From: Nymphaea colorata
Lineage: Eukaryota; Streptophyta; Magnoliopsida; Nymphaeales; Nymphaeaceae
Length of the DNA: 64,000 bases
Reading direction: 5' to 3'
Assembly: GCF_008831285.2 (NCBI RefSeq)
Contig: NC_045142.1
Location: 22,197,354-22,261,353, forward strand
This document shows, piece after piece, positions 1-11,238 of the stretch. The notes under the pieces were generated by a model. That model searched no databases and was not told where the DNA came from. It was given only the letters and a program-made list of their open reading frames with translations. The first letter of the stretch is position 1. Each line of letters opens with the position of its first letter. The position numbers and the translations under genes are program-made.

Positions 1-196
1 CTTCAAATTCTATTGCTTGTTATATCAATTATCACGCTTCCTGATTGCAATGTAATTTTTTGTTACTTGTAAACCGAAGCATCTGGCATTTGACCACAGG
101 ATGATGCCTGTATCCAAGTTTCCTTACTAACTCATACTTTCTCTTGTCATAAGTCATGTAAAAATAACTTGCAAATGATATCCTTGTGCTTTGCAG

Positions 197-538
197 AGTG
201 CTTTAAAGCATTACAGATTAGTGTTCGATGCCATTTACACTCCCATAGATACCCGACTCCTGACTGAGGCAAAGGAGGCAGGAGCTATTCCTGTTAGTGG
301 TGTTGAGATGTTCCTTAGACAAGCAAAGGGACAGTTTGAACTCTACACCGATGGCTCTCCTGGTAACTTCAGCTGTCCCTTCCCATTTTCATTCTCACAA
401 TATCTGGCAGCCAGGGAGAATAAATTGTATTCTTCATTGTGTTCTGTTTGTTTCACTTTGTGCCTTACCAATTTTCTCATATTGGCTAATGCAGCACCTG
501 TGGACGTTATGCGAGAAGCTGTCCTAAGCAAAAAGTAG
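197..538 (+). CDS. DQD/SDH: DQD/SDH copy 1, last two exons only (5' part lies outside the window)
   Basis: These are the last two exons of a bifunctional 3-dehydroquinate dehydratase / shikimate dehydrogenase gene. Exon 197-362 follows a TTTGCAG acceptor and ends at a CCTG|GTAAC donor. Exon 495-538 follows TGCAG and ends in TAG (536-538). Joined in phase they give the C-terminal end of the dehydrogenase domain, including VFDAIYTP, SGVEMFLRQAKGQFELYT and the tail EAVLSKK. Exon lengths (166 and 44 bp) equal those of copy 2, and the 3' flank also resembles the 3' flank of copy 2, so the two are tandem duplicates. Bases 1-196 are the preceding intron. The residues that decide dehydratase and quinate/shikimate specificity lie upstream of the window, so this copy cannot be classified. 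The Gln of the RQAKGQ motif, a substrate contact in the family, is present. Confidence 0.9.
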   Translation, partial: SALKHYRLVFDAIYTPIDTRLLTEAKEAGAIPVSGVEMFLRQAKGQFELYTDGSPGNFSCPFPFSFSQYLAARENKLYSSLCSVCFTLCLTNFLILANAAPVDVMREAVLSKK

Positions 539-1889
539 AAGAAATGCTCTCAGCCATTTTACTTTTAATTTATGCATATAAATCTCCGGTGTTTGCATTC
601 TTCTTTAGTGAACTTTGTATCGAACTCTTCATCTCTCAGTAATGAGATTTTGGTAGCAATTCTTAATTCTGTTTTTGTGTCAAAACTCCTTAGATGAATT
701 TTCTGTTTTCATGATGGAATCTAGCTTATTAGCATTCTTTCCTGCATTCTGCAGTAAAACCTAGATGTCTCTGACGAATTACAGTAAATTTTGCTGATTC
801 TGCTCTCCGAAGAGATGAGCATCTCAACATTGGGTTTGGCTTTATCATCATTGTTGGACAGTCGGCCTTCCTTTGAGGAATGGTTGAACTTAATATCAAA
901 GAGGGCTTAAAACAAACTATCTGTGATTCTTAGACTTCCTCAAATTCCTTTAAATATTTATTAGAACTGAGATAATCATTCCACAAACATAAAGGTGTAG
1001 CCTATGATTCTTAGTTGTTAACTGCAAAAGTTGAGATGCTCTACGCCTCTGACACAATCACAGGCTAATGAAACCCTTTCCCAAACCTCATTCTGTTACC
1101 CAACTGAACGTATCGCCACCCATGAAGATTGGATTTCTTGAGTAAGGACCATGAAATGTCAGATTTCCTGTGACTTGTGAAGAACTGACTTAGAGAGGGA
1201 AATAGTCTCGTCTTATTGAGTAGAAGCATGAATGCCCCAATAGGTCTCTTAACCAGCTACCATCTAGGTTGAAAAGGAAGCTAGGGATCTAGAAATCGGT
1301 ACAACCAAAAATACCTACATCCCAAAACCATATCCTGCCTATTTACATCCTACCGGAGTGTTTGATAGCATGCAATGTAAAAAATGTTTCATCAAGAAAA
1401 TGGCCCTCAAAGTTCTGAGAGAAAACTTGAAAAAACTATATCACATAGATATAGTAACGAGTTCCGGTACCAGTATAGATATGGAGCACTTCCAAAAAAA
1501 ATTGGGGCCTCGGATACGGCCAACACACATGCACACACATATATAACAAAAAATAATATTTTAAACAAACAAAACAATATAAAAATCCAAAAAATTATCG
1601 GTCGCCGGAAAATCCTGTTAAACAGGTGGAGTTAGACCATACAGAACATGAACAGCTCTTCCGTTTCCGTAAAGGGCTGTCCAATTCCATTATATGTACA
1701 CTATTGTTAAGAAACGACGGACAAAATTAAACTTGGTCAAGTATGACCGAGTCCAAGAAAAGGACAGATTTGGTTATGGGCTGATACAAGTTTAATCATG
1801 TCCAAGCCATGTCCAATTGTGTATCCTTACCGGGTGCCTATGTAGTACCCATGCCGATGTCAATATAGGTACCTCGCCCAAATAAAGGT
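539..1889. other. intergenic, 3' flank of copy 1
   Basis: No gene is supported. Roughly the first 250 bases resemble the 3' flank of copy 2 (about 9045-9240), with shared blocks such as TAGAAGAAATGC after the stop and later AAAACCT. The duplication that made copies 1 and 2 therefore extended past the stop codon. The remainder is AT-rich and open frames are short and unconvincing. Confidence 0.6.
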
Positions 1890-1894
1890 ATCCA

Positions 1895-2122
1895 TCTGAC
1901 ATAGTGACCAAGGGGTTGTAGCGCATTGGGCGGCAAGGAGTTTGAGGTTCAAATCTCGTGGTCGCTGTCATGACCTAGTGCGCTCATCCTCTATACCGTA
2001 ATAGGTCTGATGCAAGCTTTATGAACCGTAGGGGCGATGAGCTCATGGGGGAGGTATGAGCTCATGGGGGAAGTAGTTGCCTCTCTTCGGGGTGATAAAG
2101 ATGAACCACTCACCCTAAAAAA
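1895..2122 (+). mobile_element. candidate tRNA-derived SINE
   Basis: An A-box-like TAGCGCATTGG (1919-1929) is followed by a B-box-like GGTTCAAATCT (1946-1956), and the segment ends in an A-rich tract near 2118. This arrangement of a Pol III promoter head, unrelated body and A tail is that of a plant SINE. The A-to-B spacing (16 bases) is shorter than usual and I see no clear target-site duplication. A 20-base stretch around GATGAGCTCATGGGGGA is duplicated at 2037-2077. It could instead be a tRNA-like accident in an older repeat. Confidence 0.35.
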
Positions 2123-2409
2123 AAGGAAGACAGATAAAATAACACATTATATTTCTACCAACCTTTCTTCTTTCTATTGAACAAGTGGAGATTGTGTAGA
2201 TGGCTGTCAGTCAACTTAGAAAGTTTTTAGGTGGAACTGGAAGCCCTGGCTAGGTGGGTGAAGGTTTTGTTGGTATATTTGTTAATATTTACTAGAGTAA
2301 GAGCTAGTATGAATGAGATGGAAGCTTGTTCAATATATATTGGGTGCACAGTCATAAAAAAATGTTCTTGCGTTTTAAACGTAAGGTTTTTCTCAAGTGT
2401 AATATGTCA

Positions 2410-2720
2410 ACCCTGAAAAAAAAGCAAAAAAAAAAAAGAATTTTTTTTTTTGAAACATTTAAAAAAAACTGAAACTGAGGAAAAACGAAAATAAGTGAGA
2501 CATTAATAACACCAACATAAAAAAAATAAGTAAACAAGCAACAAACAAAAATTTAAAAATGAATACAAGCAGTTTGGTAAGAAAAAAACATGAAAACGAT
2601 GCTTAAAATGAAAAAAAAAGGGAAAATGGCTAAAAAACACATTTTTTTGCATTTTTTTGTTTACACATTTTTTTAAACTACGTTTTTTTTTTTAAGTTTC
2701 AACAACTGACTTTTTTAAAT
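2410..2720. repeat. A/T homopolymer-rich segment
   Basis: Alternating runs of A and T with the recurring string AAAAACACATTTTTTT. Similar segments recur near 19660-19870 and 50220-50530, suggesting a dispersed AT-rich repeat rather than chance. It has no coding content; lysine/phenylalanine-rich frames here are artefacts of the composition. Confidence 0.5.
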
Positions 2721-3359
2721 GCATTTTTTGTGACTACGATTGAATGGATGTGTTCGGGTGCTTGAATTTACAAAAATGGCCCTGTCATTCATTGTCCAAG
2801 GCCTAAAGAGTTTCCCCTATAAGGCGAAAATGGGAAAAAAATTGTTCTCTCATTTTACCAACCTTAAGAAGAAGGCATTTATAATTAAAGCTCTAATCCA
2901 ACATCTCTCACTTAACCATGAGAGTAAAAAAATCATTGTTCACAAATCCACATACTCTTCAATGTTCACATTACAAGGAAACTAAATAAGCAAACAAGGT
3001 GATTGACATTATTTATGTCATATTAGTGCTGATGGGAATTTGCCACAAGTACAGAGGCATTTTCAGAAAGCTTAAGTTCATAAATCATGGATCATGTTTG
3101 CAACACAATACATAAGAGAGGAACCAATTTGCAAAAAGAAAAAAAATAACGTCCCTTTTTTTGCATTGGAAAACAATGCAGAAATAATCACTGATGCCAA
3201 GTCACCGACGCTAAAACTTTTAGTACTTTTTTTAAGGGGAAAAAGAAAAGGAAAATTACTATACACAAAAAAGGGAATTTTCTATCAAGTTTTGTTCTTT
3301 TCTTTGCTTTCATTGAGAAAAGGGCTTGTTGTGCTTCAATTAGTTGGACCCTAGGAGTG

Positions 3360-3560
3360 TTCAATGAGTCGAACACACTTAAGCTTGAGTCTTCAACTCA
3401 AACTCGCTCAGCTAGGCTCAACTTAAACTCGACTCCGCTCAGCTAAGCTCAACTTAAACTCGACTTGTTTCACAAATGAACCGATTTCGAGTTAGGCAGA
3501 TTCGGCTGGTCTAAACTCGTGGTAAGAGAACATGTTGAAGACCTTTCACATTTTATTTAA
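3360..3560. repeat. dispersed 'ACTCGACTTGTTT' family repeat
   Basis: Rich in permutations of AAACTCGACT, GCTCAGCTAAGCTC and ATGAACCGA. The same vocabulary recurs at 9500-9850, 11640-12010 and 61670-62100, so this is a multi-copy family in the window. I could not find clean termini or target duplications for this copy. Confidence 0.55.
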
Positions 3561-4219
3561 AAAAAAAAAATTGTTTAAATGGGGCTTCCTTGTAACTTGC
3601 AATAGGTGAGTTCCGAGATGGAGTCCCTTTTGTCTCTTTTCAATGAAAAAAATATTTTTTTTAATAAATGGCTTGGCTAAGCTCAAATCAAATCTCGCAA
3701 GTTCAAATCTTTGAGATGTGGAATGTTTCGAACAACTTTAACAACATGTTGCTAAAAAAATAATCGATATATGAGCATCAACAATGGGTGATGGAGCCAA
3801 GAATTTTTTGTCGCAGCCAAACTATAGTTTCAAAATTCGAACAGGGGCCAAAATATCAATTTTTAAAATTTTTATATATATTAAACTAAACTTTTTATAT
3901 TTACATATAAGTTTTTAAAGTGTTTTTTAAAATCTGAGAGGGGCCAAGGCCCCTACTGCGCCCCCCTTCCCTTAGCCCCTGGGTCTAAATAGTGCCCAAG
4001 TGAAAATCGAAGCTCCCTAGAAACTCGATTTCAAAGCTCAATTTTCTATTAATGCAATTGAAACTTTACTGATGAAAACCGAAGTCTTATTGCTTTTCAG
4101 GGCTGCATTGGTACTTACGTTGGTACTCATGTTGCACGTCTATTCATCTCTCCTTTCCTAATATGAGAGCTGATTGGCCTTTTATCAGCCAACCAGTGAG
4201 GAAACACCCCAAAAATCTT

Positions 4220-4301
4220 ATTTTATAGGATCCAAAAATTAAACAACTTATACTAATTTTATTTTACAGGATCCCAAAATTAAACAACTTATAATAATTT
4301 T
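4220..4301. repeat. 41-bp tandem direct repeat, two units
   Basis: ATTTTATAGGATCC...TTAAACAACTTATA at 4220 recurs at 4261 as ATTTTACAGGATCC...TTAAACAACTTATA with a few substitutions. No function is apparent. Confidence 0.75.
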
Positions 4302-4851
4302 AGAAAAAACAATGAGGGTGTCATGCATCTCCTAAACCAATGTGACTTCTTCTATTTCTTCATTGTTCCTACAAATTCCCGGTGACCGGGAGACCAACAA
4401 CCTGCCCACAAAAAAGAGACTTGAAGCCCCCCTCATTCTCCTACCCCCAGAGTCCTAAACTGTGTTGAGGACCAAGGTGGAAGGTGTGGGTATGGTACAC
4501 TCTTCAAATATTGTTGCGATCCCACCGTTTGTGGTTCAAGAGAAGTAGCACTCACATGAATCGAACCACTACCTACTCGATAAGCTAGGTTACACCGCTT
4601 GAAGTCAGAGTGTTGATATAAATTAAAAAGATGTTGTTGGCCTCCATTTCCCTTCTACTGTCGCTGACGAACCCACCTTGTCTGCAAAGCAGGTTATATG
4701 TTCGGCCCTCATGCATGCATGGGATATAAAATTACCATAAAGTCCAGGGCATATAAAGAAGAAGAGCCCCCTCCTATAAGGGAGAAAAAAGGAAATTAAA
4801 TGGAGATAAAAAAATTGTGTGTAAAGCGGGGTTCAAGCATGTGCATGCAGG

Positions 4852-4913
4852 CACATGGCGTAGCAGGCACATCTCATACGATTTATCAAGTCACATGGCG
4901 TAGCAGGCACGTG
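4852..4913. promoter_or_regulatory. 19-bp direct repeat with one G-box, upstream of copy 2
   Basis: CACATGGCGTAGCAGGCAC occurs at 4852-4870 and again at 4892-4910. The second unit runs into GTGACC and so creates a palindromic G-box CACGTG (4908-4913); the first runs into ATC and does not. The block is about 550 bases upstream of the copy 2 start codon. G-boxes bind bZIP and bHLH factors in plants; a role here is inference only. Confidence 0.4.
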
Positions 4914-5354
4914 ACCTAAGTTAAAACGATGCATCAGTACCATTCTGAAACCCCACGCAGCCCAAGAATCCAAGACTTTGGAAGCATGCAGCAGAATGGA
5001 GGGAAAGGTTCTTGCTCTTTTTTGGGCAGTGAAAAATGAAAACAATACATGAATATTAAAATCTGTAAACTGTAGCTTGTCCAAACTAATGTTAACAAAA
5101 TATATCGGCAGCCTTGCTGATCCGGTGAACCGGCTCAAGCAAATCAGCGTTGATTATGTGATCTACTTACCATATTAAATGTTGAATCTTCTGCACTTAT
5201 CCCTCCGTTTATTCTTGTTTGATAAGATAACAATCATATAATGCTCACTGTAATCTGTGATCTTCTCCCAAGTGCCATTTTTGCTTCTTTTTTTTTTCTT
5301 TTACCCAATTGAATGGAGATGGAAACTATTATTGATGCCCTTCGTACATGAAAA

Positions 5355-5360
5355 TATAAA
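5355..5360 (+). promoter_or_regulatory. TATA box candidate of copy 2
   Basis: TATAAA in an AT-rich context (AAAATATAAATG), about 96 bases before the ATG at 5456. This allows a short 5' UTR and is the best-placed TATA sequence for this gene. Confidence 0.45.
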
Positions 5361-5455
5361 TGCAGTGTGCCCACTGGTGAAATTCTATGGTGTCCTTCTC
5401 CACTGAAAGAAAAGAGCAAGGTAGCTTCTGAACTTAGAGTTGGAGTTGAGGAGAG

Positions 5456-8400
5456 ATGGCTCTGCTATGTGTTCCTCTTGTAGCTTCATCCGTGGAAAAG
5501 ATGCTGCTCGATGCAGACAGGGCCAAGGCAAGTGGTGCTGATGTTGTGGAGTTGAGGTTGGACTGCCTCAAGAATTTTCAGCCTCGCCAGGACTTGGGTG
5601 TGCTGTTGAGAGAGAAGAAGCTGCCAACAATAGTTACATACAGGTAAACAGTCGGAGGATCACATTTTCCTTAGTTGTAACTTCACAGAATTTTTCACTG
5701 CTAGTGGGCTTTGTTTCAGAAGCTGTTTATGCTTTTACTTGCTTCTTAGTCTCTGAAGTATCACAATCATGGCACTCTGAGGTAGCTTCTCATAAAGCAT
5801 AAGCTAAGCTACTATCTGCTGCAACTCTGTTTTGGTTCTAAACAAAGAAAGAAATGGATTAAAGAAGAAATGAACAACAGAAAGCTTGAAAGGAAGTAGG
5901 ACAGATGTGGTGTTTTGATTTTAACACTTAATAGATTGGCATTTCAATGGAGTTCTTGTTCTCATAATGCTGTGCAATATTATGTGAAGTCCTGGCGCTC
6001 TGTAACTAGACTTTTTAAGAAATTTGTTGATTCCAGACCAAAATGGGATGGTGGTCGAACTGAAATTGATGAACAGAAAAGACTGGATGCACTTCGTCTG
6101 GCTGTTGAACTAGGATCTGACTATGTCGATGTGGAGCTTAAGGTAATTTCCTGAACTACTTGTGAAACACTCACCCTTGACTATTAAAAGAAGTTCCCAA
6201 GAAAGTCAGCATGTATTGAGCAACCTACAAAGAACAAATTGAAGAAACTATGAAGAATGATTCAGTTATAACCCTTTGTATTTTGTAGAATGTTAGTGAT
6301 TGAAGGATCGTGGATCAATAGGTTATCTAAGCGATGTAGCACAACGAATATGATCCTTTTGTTGTCTCTCCTCTGTTTTTGCAGGTAGCTGATGAATTCA
6401 TAAAATCAATCTCTGAAAAGAGGCCAGAGATGCTGAAGGTCATTGTATCATCATGTAACTACGAAAATACTCCCTCTGTTGAGATTCTGACCAGCCTCGC
6501 AGCAAAAATTCGATCTGCTGGAGCTGATATAGTTAAGATTGCAACAACTGCCAAAGACATTACAGACGTGTCTCGGGTGTTTCAAGTATGCACTAGTTGC
6601 AAGGTGCTGTACACATGCTTTTTGTGCTACTTCTTATGTGAGATGGAGATGATGATCTATATCACGTCAATCTTCAAATCCTAGCAGATTAGTCTGTTCA
6701 ATGAAACATTGTCAGACAAATTACAGAACTTGTACAGAATTAATTAACTATAAATATAATGAAGTTAAACTTTAAGTGGAGAAATTACATAGGTGATTGT
6801 TGCAGCATTTGACATGAAGTCCTTTTCTCCAAACTCGGTTTTGGTAACAGGATCTATGATAATAGAGCAATAATAACACAAACTTCTCTCCAGGTTCCAA
6901 TCATAGGACTGGTTATGGGCGATAGGGGTGTGATCTCCAGATTGTTTGCCTCAAAGTTTGGAGGATACCTTACTTATGCAGCTCTTGATGGTGGAATAGA
7001 ATCAGCTGTTGGAGAACCAACAATCAAAAAAATGCTCGATGTGTATAACTTTAGGAGGGTGGGAAGAGACACCCAGATATTTGGCCTCATAGGGAATCCT
7101 GTCTACCACAGCAAATCACCATTTGTGTACAACAAAGCTTTCAGCTTTTTGGGGCTTAATGCAGTCTTTGTGCATTTTTTGGTGGATGACCTTCCAAGTT
7201 TCCTCAACGTCTATTCGTCGCCAGATTTTGCTGGATTCAGGTGTAGTTCTTCTCTGATGATAGTGTGGTTATCAAAAGGATCTTTTATTGTTGAAGTGTC
7301 TAAACTCTAAAGTTTTCTGGATATTTAATAAGTTTTCTGGATATTGAAGTGATAAAAATTTACCATTTTTCATGCTCCAGTCCTATTCTTTAATAATTTT
7401 GACACAATTATGAGACAACCTATACTGATGACATCCCTCAAAAAAATAAGTCTTTACATTTTTCCCCTGTTAATTGCATGAATGGGCTGCAGTTGCACAA
7501 TTCCACATAAGGAGATCATGTGCAGATCTTGTGACGAAGTTGATCCTATTGCTAAGGTAATAGGTGGAGAATATTTCTGAGCTCATCTAGTTGCTTTCTG
7601 TCATATACTCACAAAGTGATGAACTCTTTCTCTTCATGTCAAAGTTTGAAGAGTAAATCTGGTTAATAGTTACGTCTGCATTATGTGGGATGTAGGCCAT
7701 GGGGGCTGTAAATACGACCATCAGACGCGATGGGAAACTGATTGGTTGCAACACTGATTACATTGGTGCCATCTCTGCAATTGAAGAGGCACTAAGAGGT
7801 TTCACGTATTAAACTTCCTAATCTGATACTTTAGCTAATGCTAACTCCATTGCCTGATAATTATGTTTGGTGTGATTCAACCCAGCTGCAAATATTCAAG
7901 GTAATATTCCTGGTGGCTCACCTGTTGCTGGGAAACTCCTTGTTATCATGGGAGCTGGAGGAACTGGTAAAGCACTTTCTTATATTGCCAAAGAGAAAGG
8001 AGCCAGGGTGGTCATTGCAAATCGCACTTATGGTACAGTGCATTCTAACCAGAAGTTTTAAGACTTTCAGTGAAAAGATCATCGTTTACCTAATATAGCT
8101 TTGAATGTTTGATCCATGCAATTTAGACAGTCCTAATTTGATGTGCTTATGAGAATACCTCCCCTTTACTCCGTATTCTCAGAGATGCTCATGGTTTCAA
8201 ATCTATTGAGTTTAAATTCATCCTTGTCTGCCCATCTGCAAAATCAAATTTCATGCTGATAATCTGACTATTCTTAAACTTTCCGATAATGAGGCAAATG
8301 TAATCACTGTTGCTTCTCATTGAGTAGAACGAGCTGAAAAGCTCGCACAGGCCATTGGTGGTCAGGCGATCCCTTTGTCTGAACTAGAAGACTTCCATCC

Positions 8401-9044
8401 AGAAGAAGAAATGATCCTTGCAAACACAACATCTGTCGGAATGTACCCAAATACTGGTGTATCACCAATTCCAAAGGTTTGTCTTCTTCTCTAATCCTTG
8501 TTAACAAACCTCTTCAAATTCAGCTGCTTTGAATATTACTCGTTGCAATTACTGATTCTAATTTAGTTTCCTATCATCTTTAACATGAAACCTCTGGTAC
8601 TGAAAACACAATGCGACTCCCGCATCCAAGCTTACCAAAAAATATTGTTCTCTTTCTTCTGCTGATACTACCGGTGCTGGTTTTGCAGCATGCTTTGAAG
8701 CATTACATATTGGTATTTGATGCAATTTATACTCCTAGGGATACCCAACTCTTGATTGATGCAAAGGAAGCAGGAGCTATTATTGCAGATGGTGTTGAGA
8801 TGTTTCTTAGACAGGCAAAGGGACAGATTGAACTCTACACCAACCGCTCTCCTGGTAAATTTCAGAACATCTATCGTTCCTCATTCGCATTCTCACTATT
8901 CTTAGAGTCTAATGGTAACGTACTATGAATTCTGTAATTCTTCATATTATGCTTCAGTTCAGTTGAACTCTTGCTGACAATTTGCTCATGATTGATGCAG
9001 CACCAATGCATATTATGGAAGAAGCTGTGCTAAGCAAGGATTAG
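5456..9044 (+). CDS. DQD/SDH: DQD/SDH copy 2: dehydratase His replaced by Cys, standard shikimate dehydrogenase site
   Basis: Bifunctional 3-dehydroquinate dehydratase / shikimate dehydrogenase. Ten exons: 5456-5643, 6037-6142, 6385-6603, 6894-7240, 7493-7556, 7696-7798, 7886-8032, 8328-8476, 8689-8854, 9001-9044 (1533 nt, 510 aa), all phases consistent. The start MALLCVPL directly begins the dehydratase domain, so there is no plastid transit peptide and a cytosolic enzyme is likely. Dehydratase domain (about 1-215): VELRLD and the Schiff-base Lys149 in IVKIATTA are present. The catalytic His, normally in SSHNY, is Cys122 (TGT, 6454-6456). Dehydrogenase domain (about 225-510): HSKSP keeps Ser246 (Arabidopsis Ser338), CTIPHKE keeps Thr289 and the catalytic Lys, NTD keeps the catalytic Asp, GAGGTGKA is the dinucleotide loop and ANRT the NADP motif. 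I infer that shikimate dehydrogenase works and dehydratase is lost or weak. The exon 3 donor (AAG|GTGCTG) is weak. Confidence 0.93.
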
Positions 9045-10242
9045 AAGAAATGCCCACGTCAATTCCCCTTCGATTTAAATCTCTGCTGCTTCTATTTGTC
9101 TTACTAGAAAGGAACTCTTGGTGATCTGTATTTTGCAAAGGTTCTTGTTTCTTGTTAAATTTCAAACCTCTTGGATGAACTGTCAATGACGTTTTGAGTG
9201 TGGAATCTACCTTACCTTGTCTTCTTGCATTTCCATTAAAACCTGGGGGTGTAGAAGCTCATAGTTTATGTGCCACTCTAGACCATCGCTTTGAGAAGGG
9301 AATGCAAAACTTTATTTGTTAACACTTTCAAAAAATTAATTTTGCCCCTAAAATTTTTTGAAAAATATACTGGGGACCTAAATGAAAGTTTTCATAAATT
9401 TTTTTTAGCATACTACCCACCCCCAACAACCCACAAGAAAAAAATCCAGATTCACCCTTGTTTGCATGTTTTAGTGAACATGCCTACCAAATGGATACTG
9501 GGAATTAGGGCTGCACAACGAGCCAGTCACTCACTAAAAAAAAACTTGGCTCGTGCCTGACTTGTTTACAAATGAGCCGAGTTCGAGCTTACAAAGATAC
9601 TCGAAACAACAAATGAGTCGAGTTTGTTCAGGAACTCGACTTGTTTATACTCGGCTCGTAAACCGATAGTCTATATAATATTGCCAAAACCGATTCACCG
9701 AATCATTGGTTTTAACTTTTAAGGCAAAAGCAATTTTCCAAAAGTTACATGAGTTCAACACTTACACTAGTTAACGAGTTGATGCTTATACGAGTTAAAT
9801 GAGTTAAATAAATTAAATGAGTCGAGTTCGAGCTCAATTTTGTGTAGTCAGAGCACTAGTAGTAGCAGACAGTCAAAGCTTCACCCATTCAGTAGCAGAC
9901 AGTCGGATCTTCACCCGTTCAAAAGAATCCTTTAAACAAATTTTAACTAAACACTGTGGCAGCTGGTAGGTGAACCGAGCGGCTATTTCAATTCTAAGAC
10001 TTTTAAGTGTCCAAGATAAAATTACTATAAAGTTCAAATTAATCGTTATATAACTAAATTGACGAGTTCACTCCTACAAAATTATTATTCATAAAGTCAT
10101 ATTTGGTAGCTCACCATATTGCAAATGGGTGCATATGGTATTTAATTGGTCATCCAACATTCAGAAAATGTATACGCGCGCGAAGATACTTTTATAGATC
10201 TTTGTGGCTGACCAACAAAAAACTTAGGCGTGTCCTTCTCAA
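9045..10242. other. intergenic between copy 2 and copy 3
   Basis: The first 200 bases are the 3' flank shared with copy 1. A repeat occupies about 9500-9850. The rest is AT-rich with no supported gene. Confidence 0.55.
9500..9850. repeat. dispersed 'ACTCGACTTGTTT' family repeat
   Basis: Starts near TTAGGGCTGCACAACGAGCC and runs through ACTCGACTTGTTTA, GAGTCGAGTTCGAGCTC and similar strings to about 9845. The opening resembles the ends of common plant non-autonomous elements that begin GGGCTG and contain GAGCC/CTCG words. No clean target duplication was found. Confidence 0.55.
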
Positions 10243-10250
10243 TATAAAAA
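10243..10250 (+). promoter_or_regulatory. TATA box candidate of copy 3
   Basis: TATAAAAA within CAATATAAAAAAGC, about 240 bases before the ATG at 10491. The implied 5' UTR of about 200 bases is ordinary for plants. Confidence 0.4.
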
Positions 10251-10490
10251 AGCTAGGCCTGCTTTCCGTGAAATTTCCCTATTTTTCTAATGTATTTTGA
10301 AATATTCCCGTGAAAGAGCCTTAAGTTTTGCCATTTAATGCAGTAAGTTGTGCCAATTCTAGTGGCATCCTTTCTCCTTGATTCACCATAGAAAGAAGCA
10401 AGGAGTTTCTCTTGAGAGTGTAGGACGATCTCTTAGCTTCTCTTTGATTCAGTGGAGAAAGAAAGAAAGAGGTTGATCTTTTTGAGAGCA

Positions 10491-11200
10491 ATGGCGGAGA
10501 AAGCCACTCTTCTCTGTGCTCCACTATCTGCATCTTCTGTGGAGAAGATGTTGCACCAGATCGACGAAGCCGTGGCTGCCGGCGCGGACCTCGTGGAGAT
10601 CAGACTGGACCATCTTCGCAACTTTCAGCCACACCAAGATCTTGAAGTCCTGCTGAAGGGAAGAAAACTCCCAGTTCTCGTTACTTATAGGTACGAGCCA
10701 CCAGTTCTTTCCGGCGAAATCTCCGACCATTTTCCTTCCTCTTTCTTCTTTTCCTTTTCCGGCCGGAGCTGCTTGATAGCATAGCTAAGAATTTTAAGTT
10801 GAGGAGCACTAATTTAAAATTTTTCTTGATATATATCAGTGAGTAAATCGTTTACGAAAATATAAAAGATTTTTGTGAGGTTAGTTCCGACAACTGCTAG
10901 CTCGGCCGCTAGAGCGGCTTGGAGCAATGGATTGGTCGGCAAGGGGACATGCTTGTGTCTGGAGGACAATCATAGCTGGCGTTGTACTCTGGAGGACAAT
11001 CATAGCTGGCGTTGTATTATGCAGTGCACAATTTCTCGTGCACTAGTATAGTATGGTTAATGAATGTGAAGTCAAAATTAAAAAATAAAAATAATATGAA
11101 AAACATTTATTTTTAATAATTACCAAGATATCATTCTCTCCTTCAATCTGCCCCAACCCAAGTATAAAGGTAATAAAATAATAACCATCTGACGACAGAA

Positions 11201-11238
<38 letters not shown>

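Larger units (their letters stand above)
2721..5340. other. intergenic between copy 1 and copy 2
   Basis: No gene is supported. It holds the CTCGACT-type repeat at 3360-3560, a 41-bp direct repeat at 4220-4301, and a possible second tRNA-like head on the minus strand near 4545-4600 (B-box-like GGTTCGATTCA). The sequence immediately before copy 2 contains a 19-bp direct repeat with a G-box. Confidence 0.55.
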
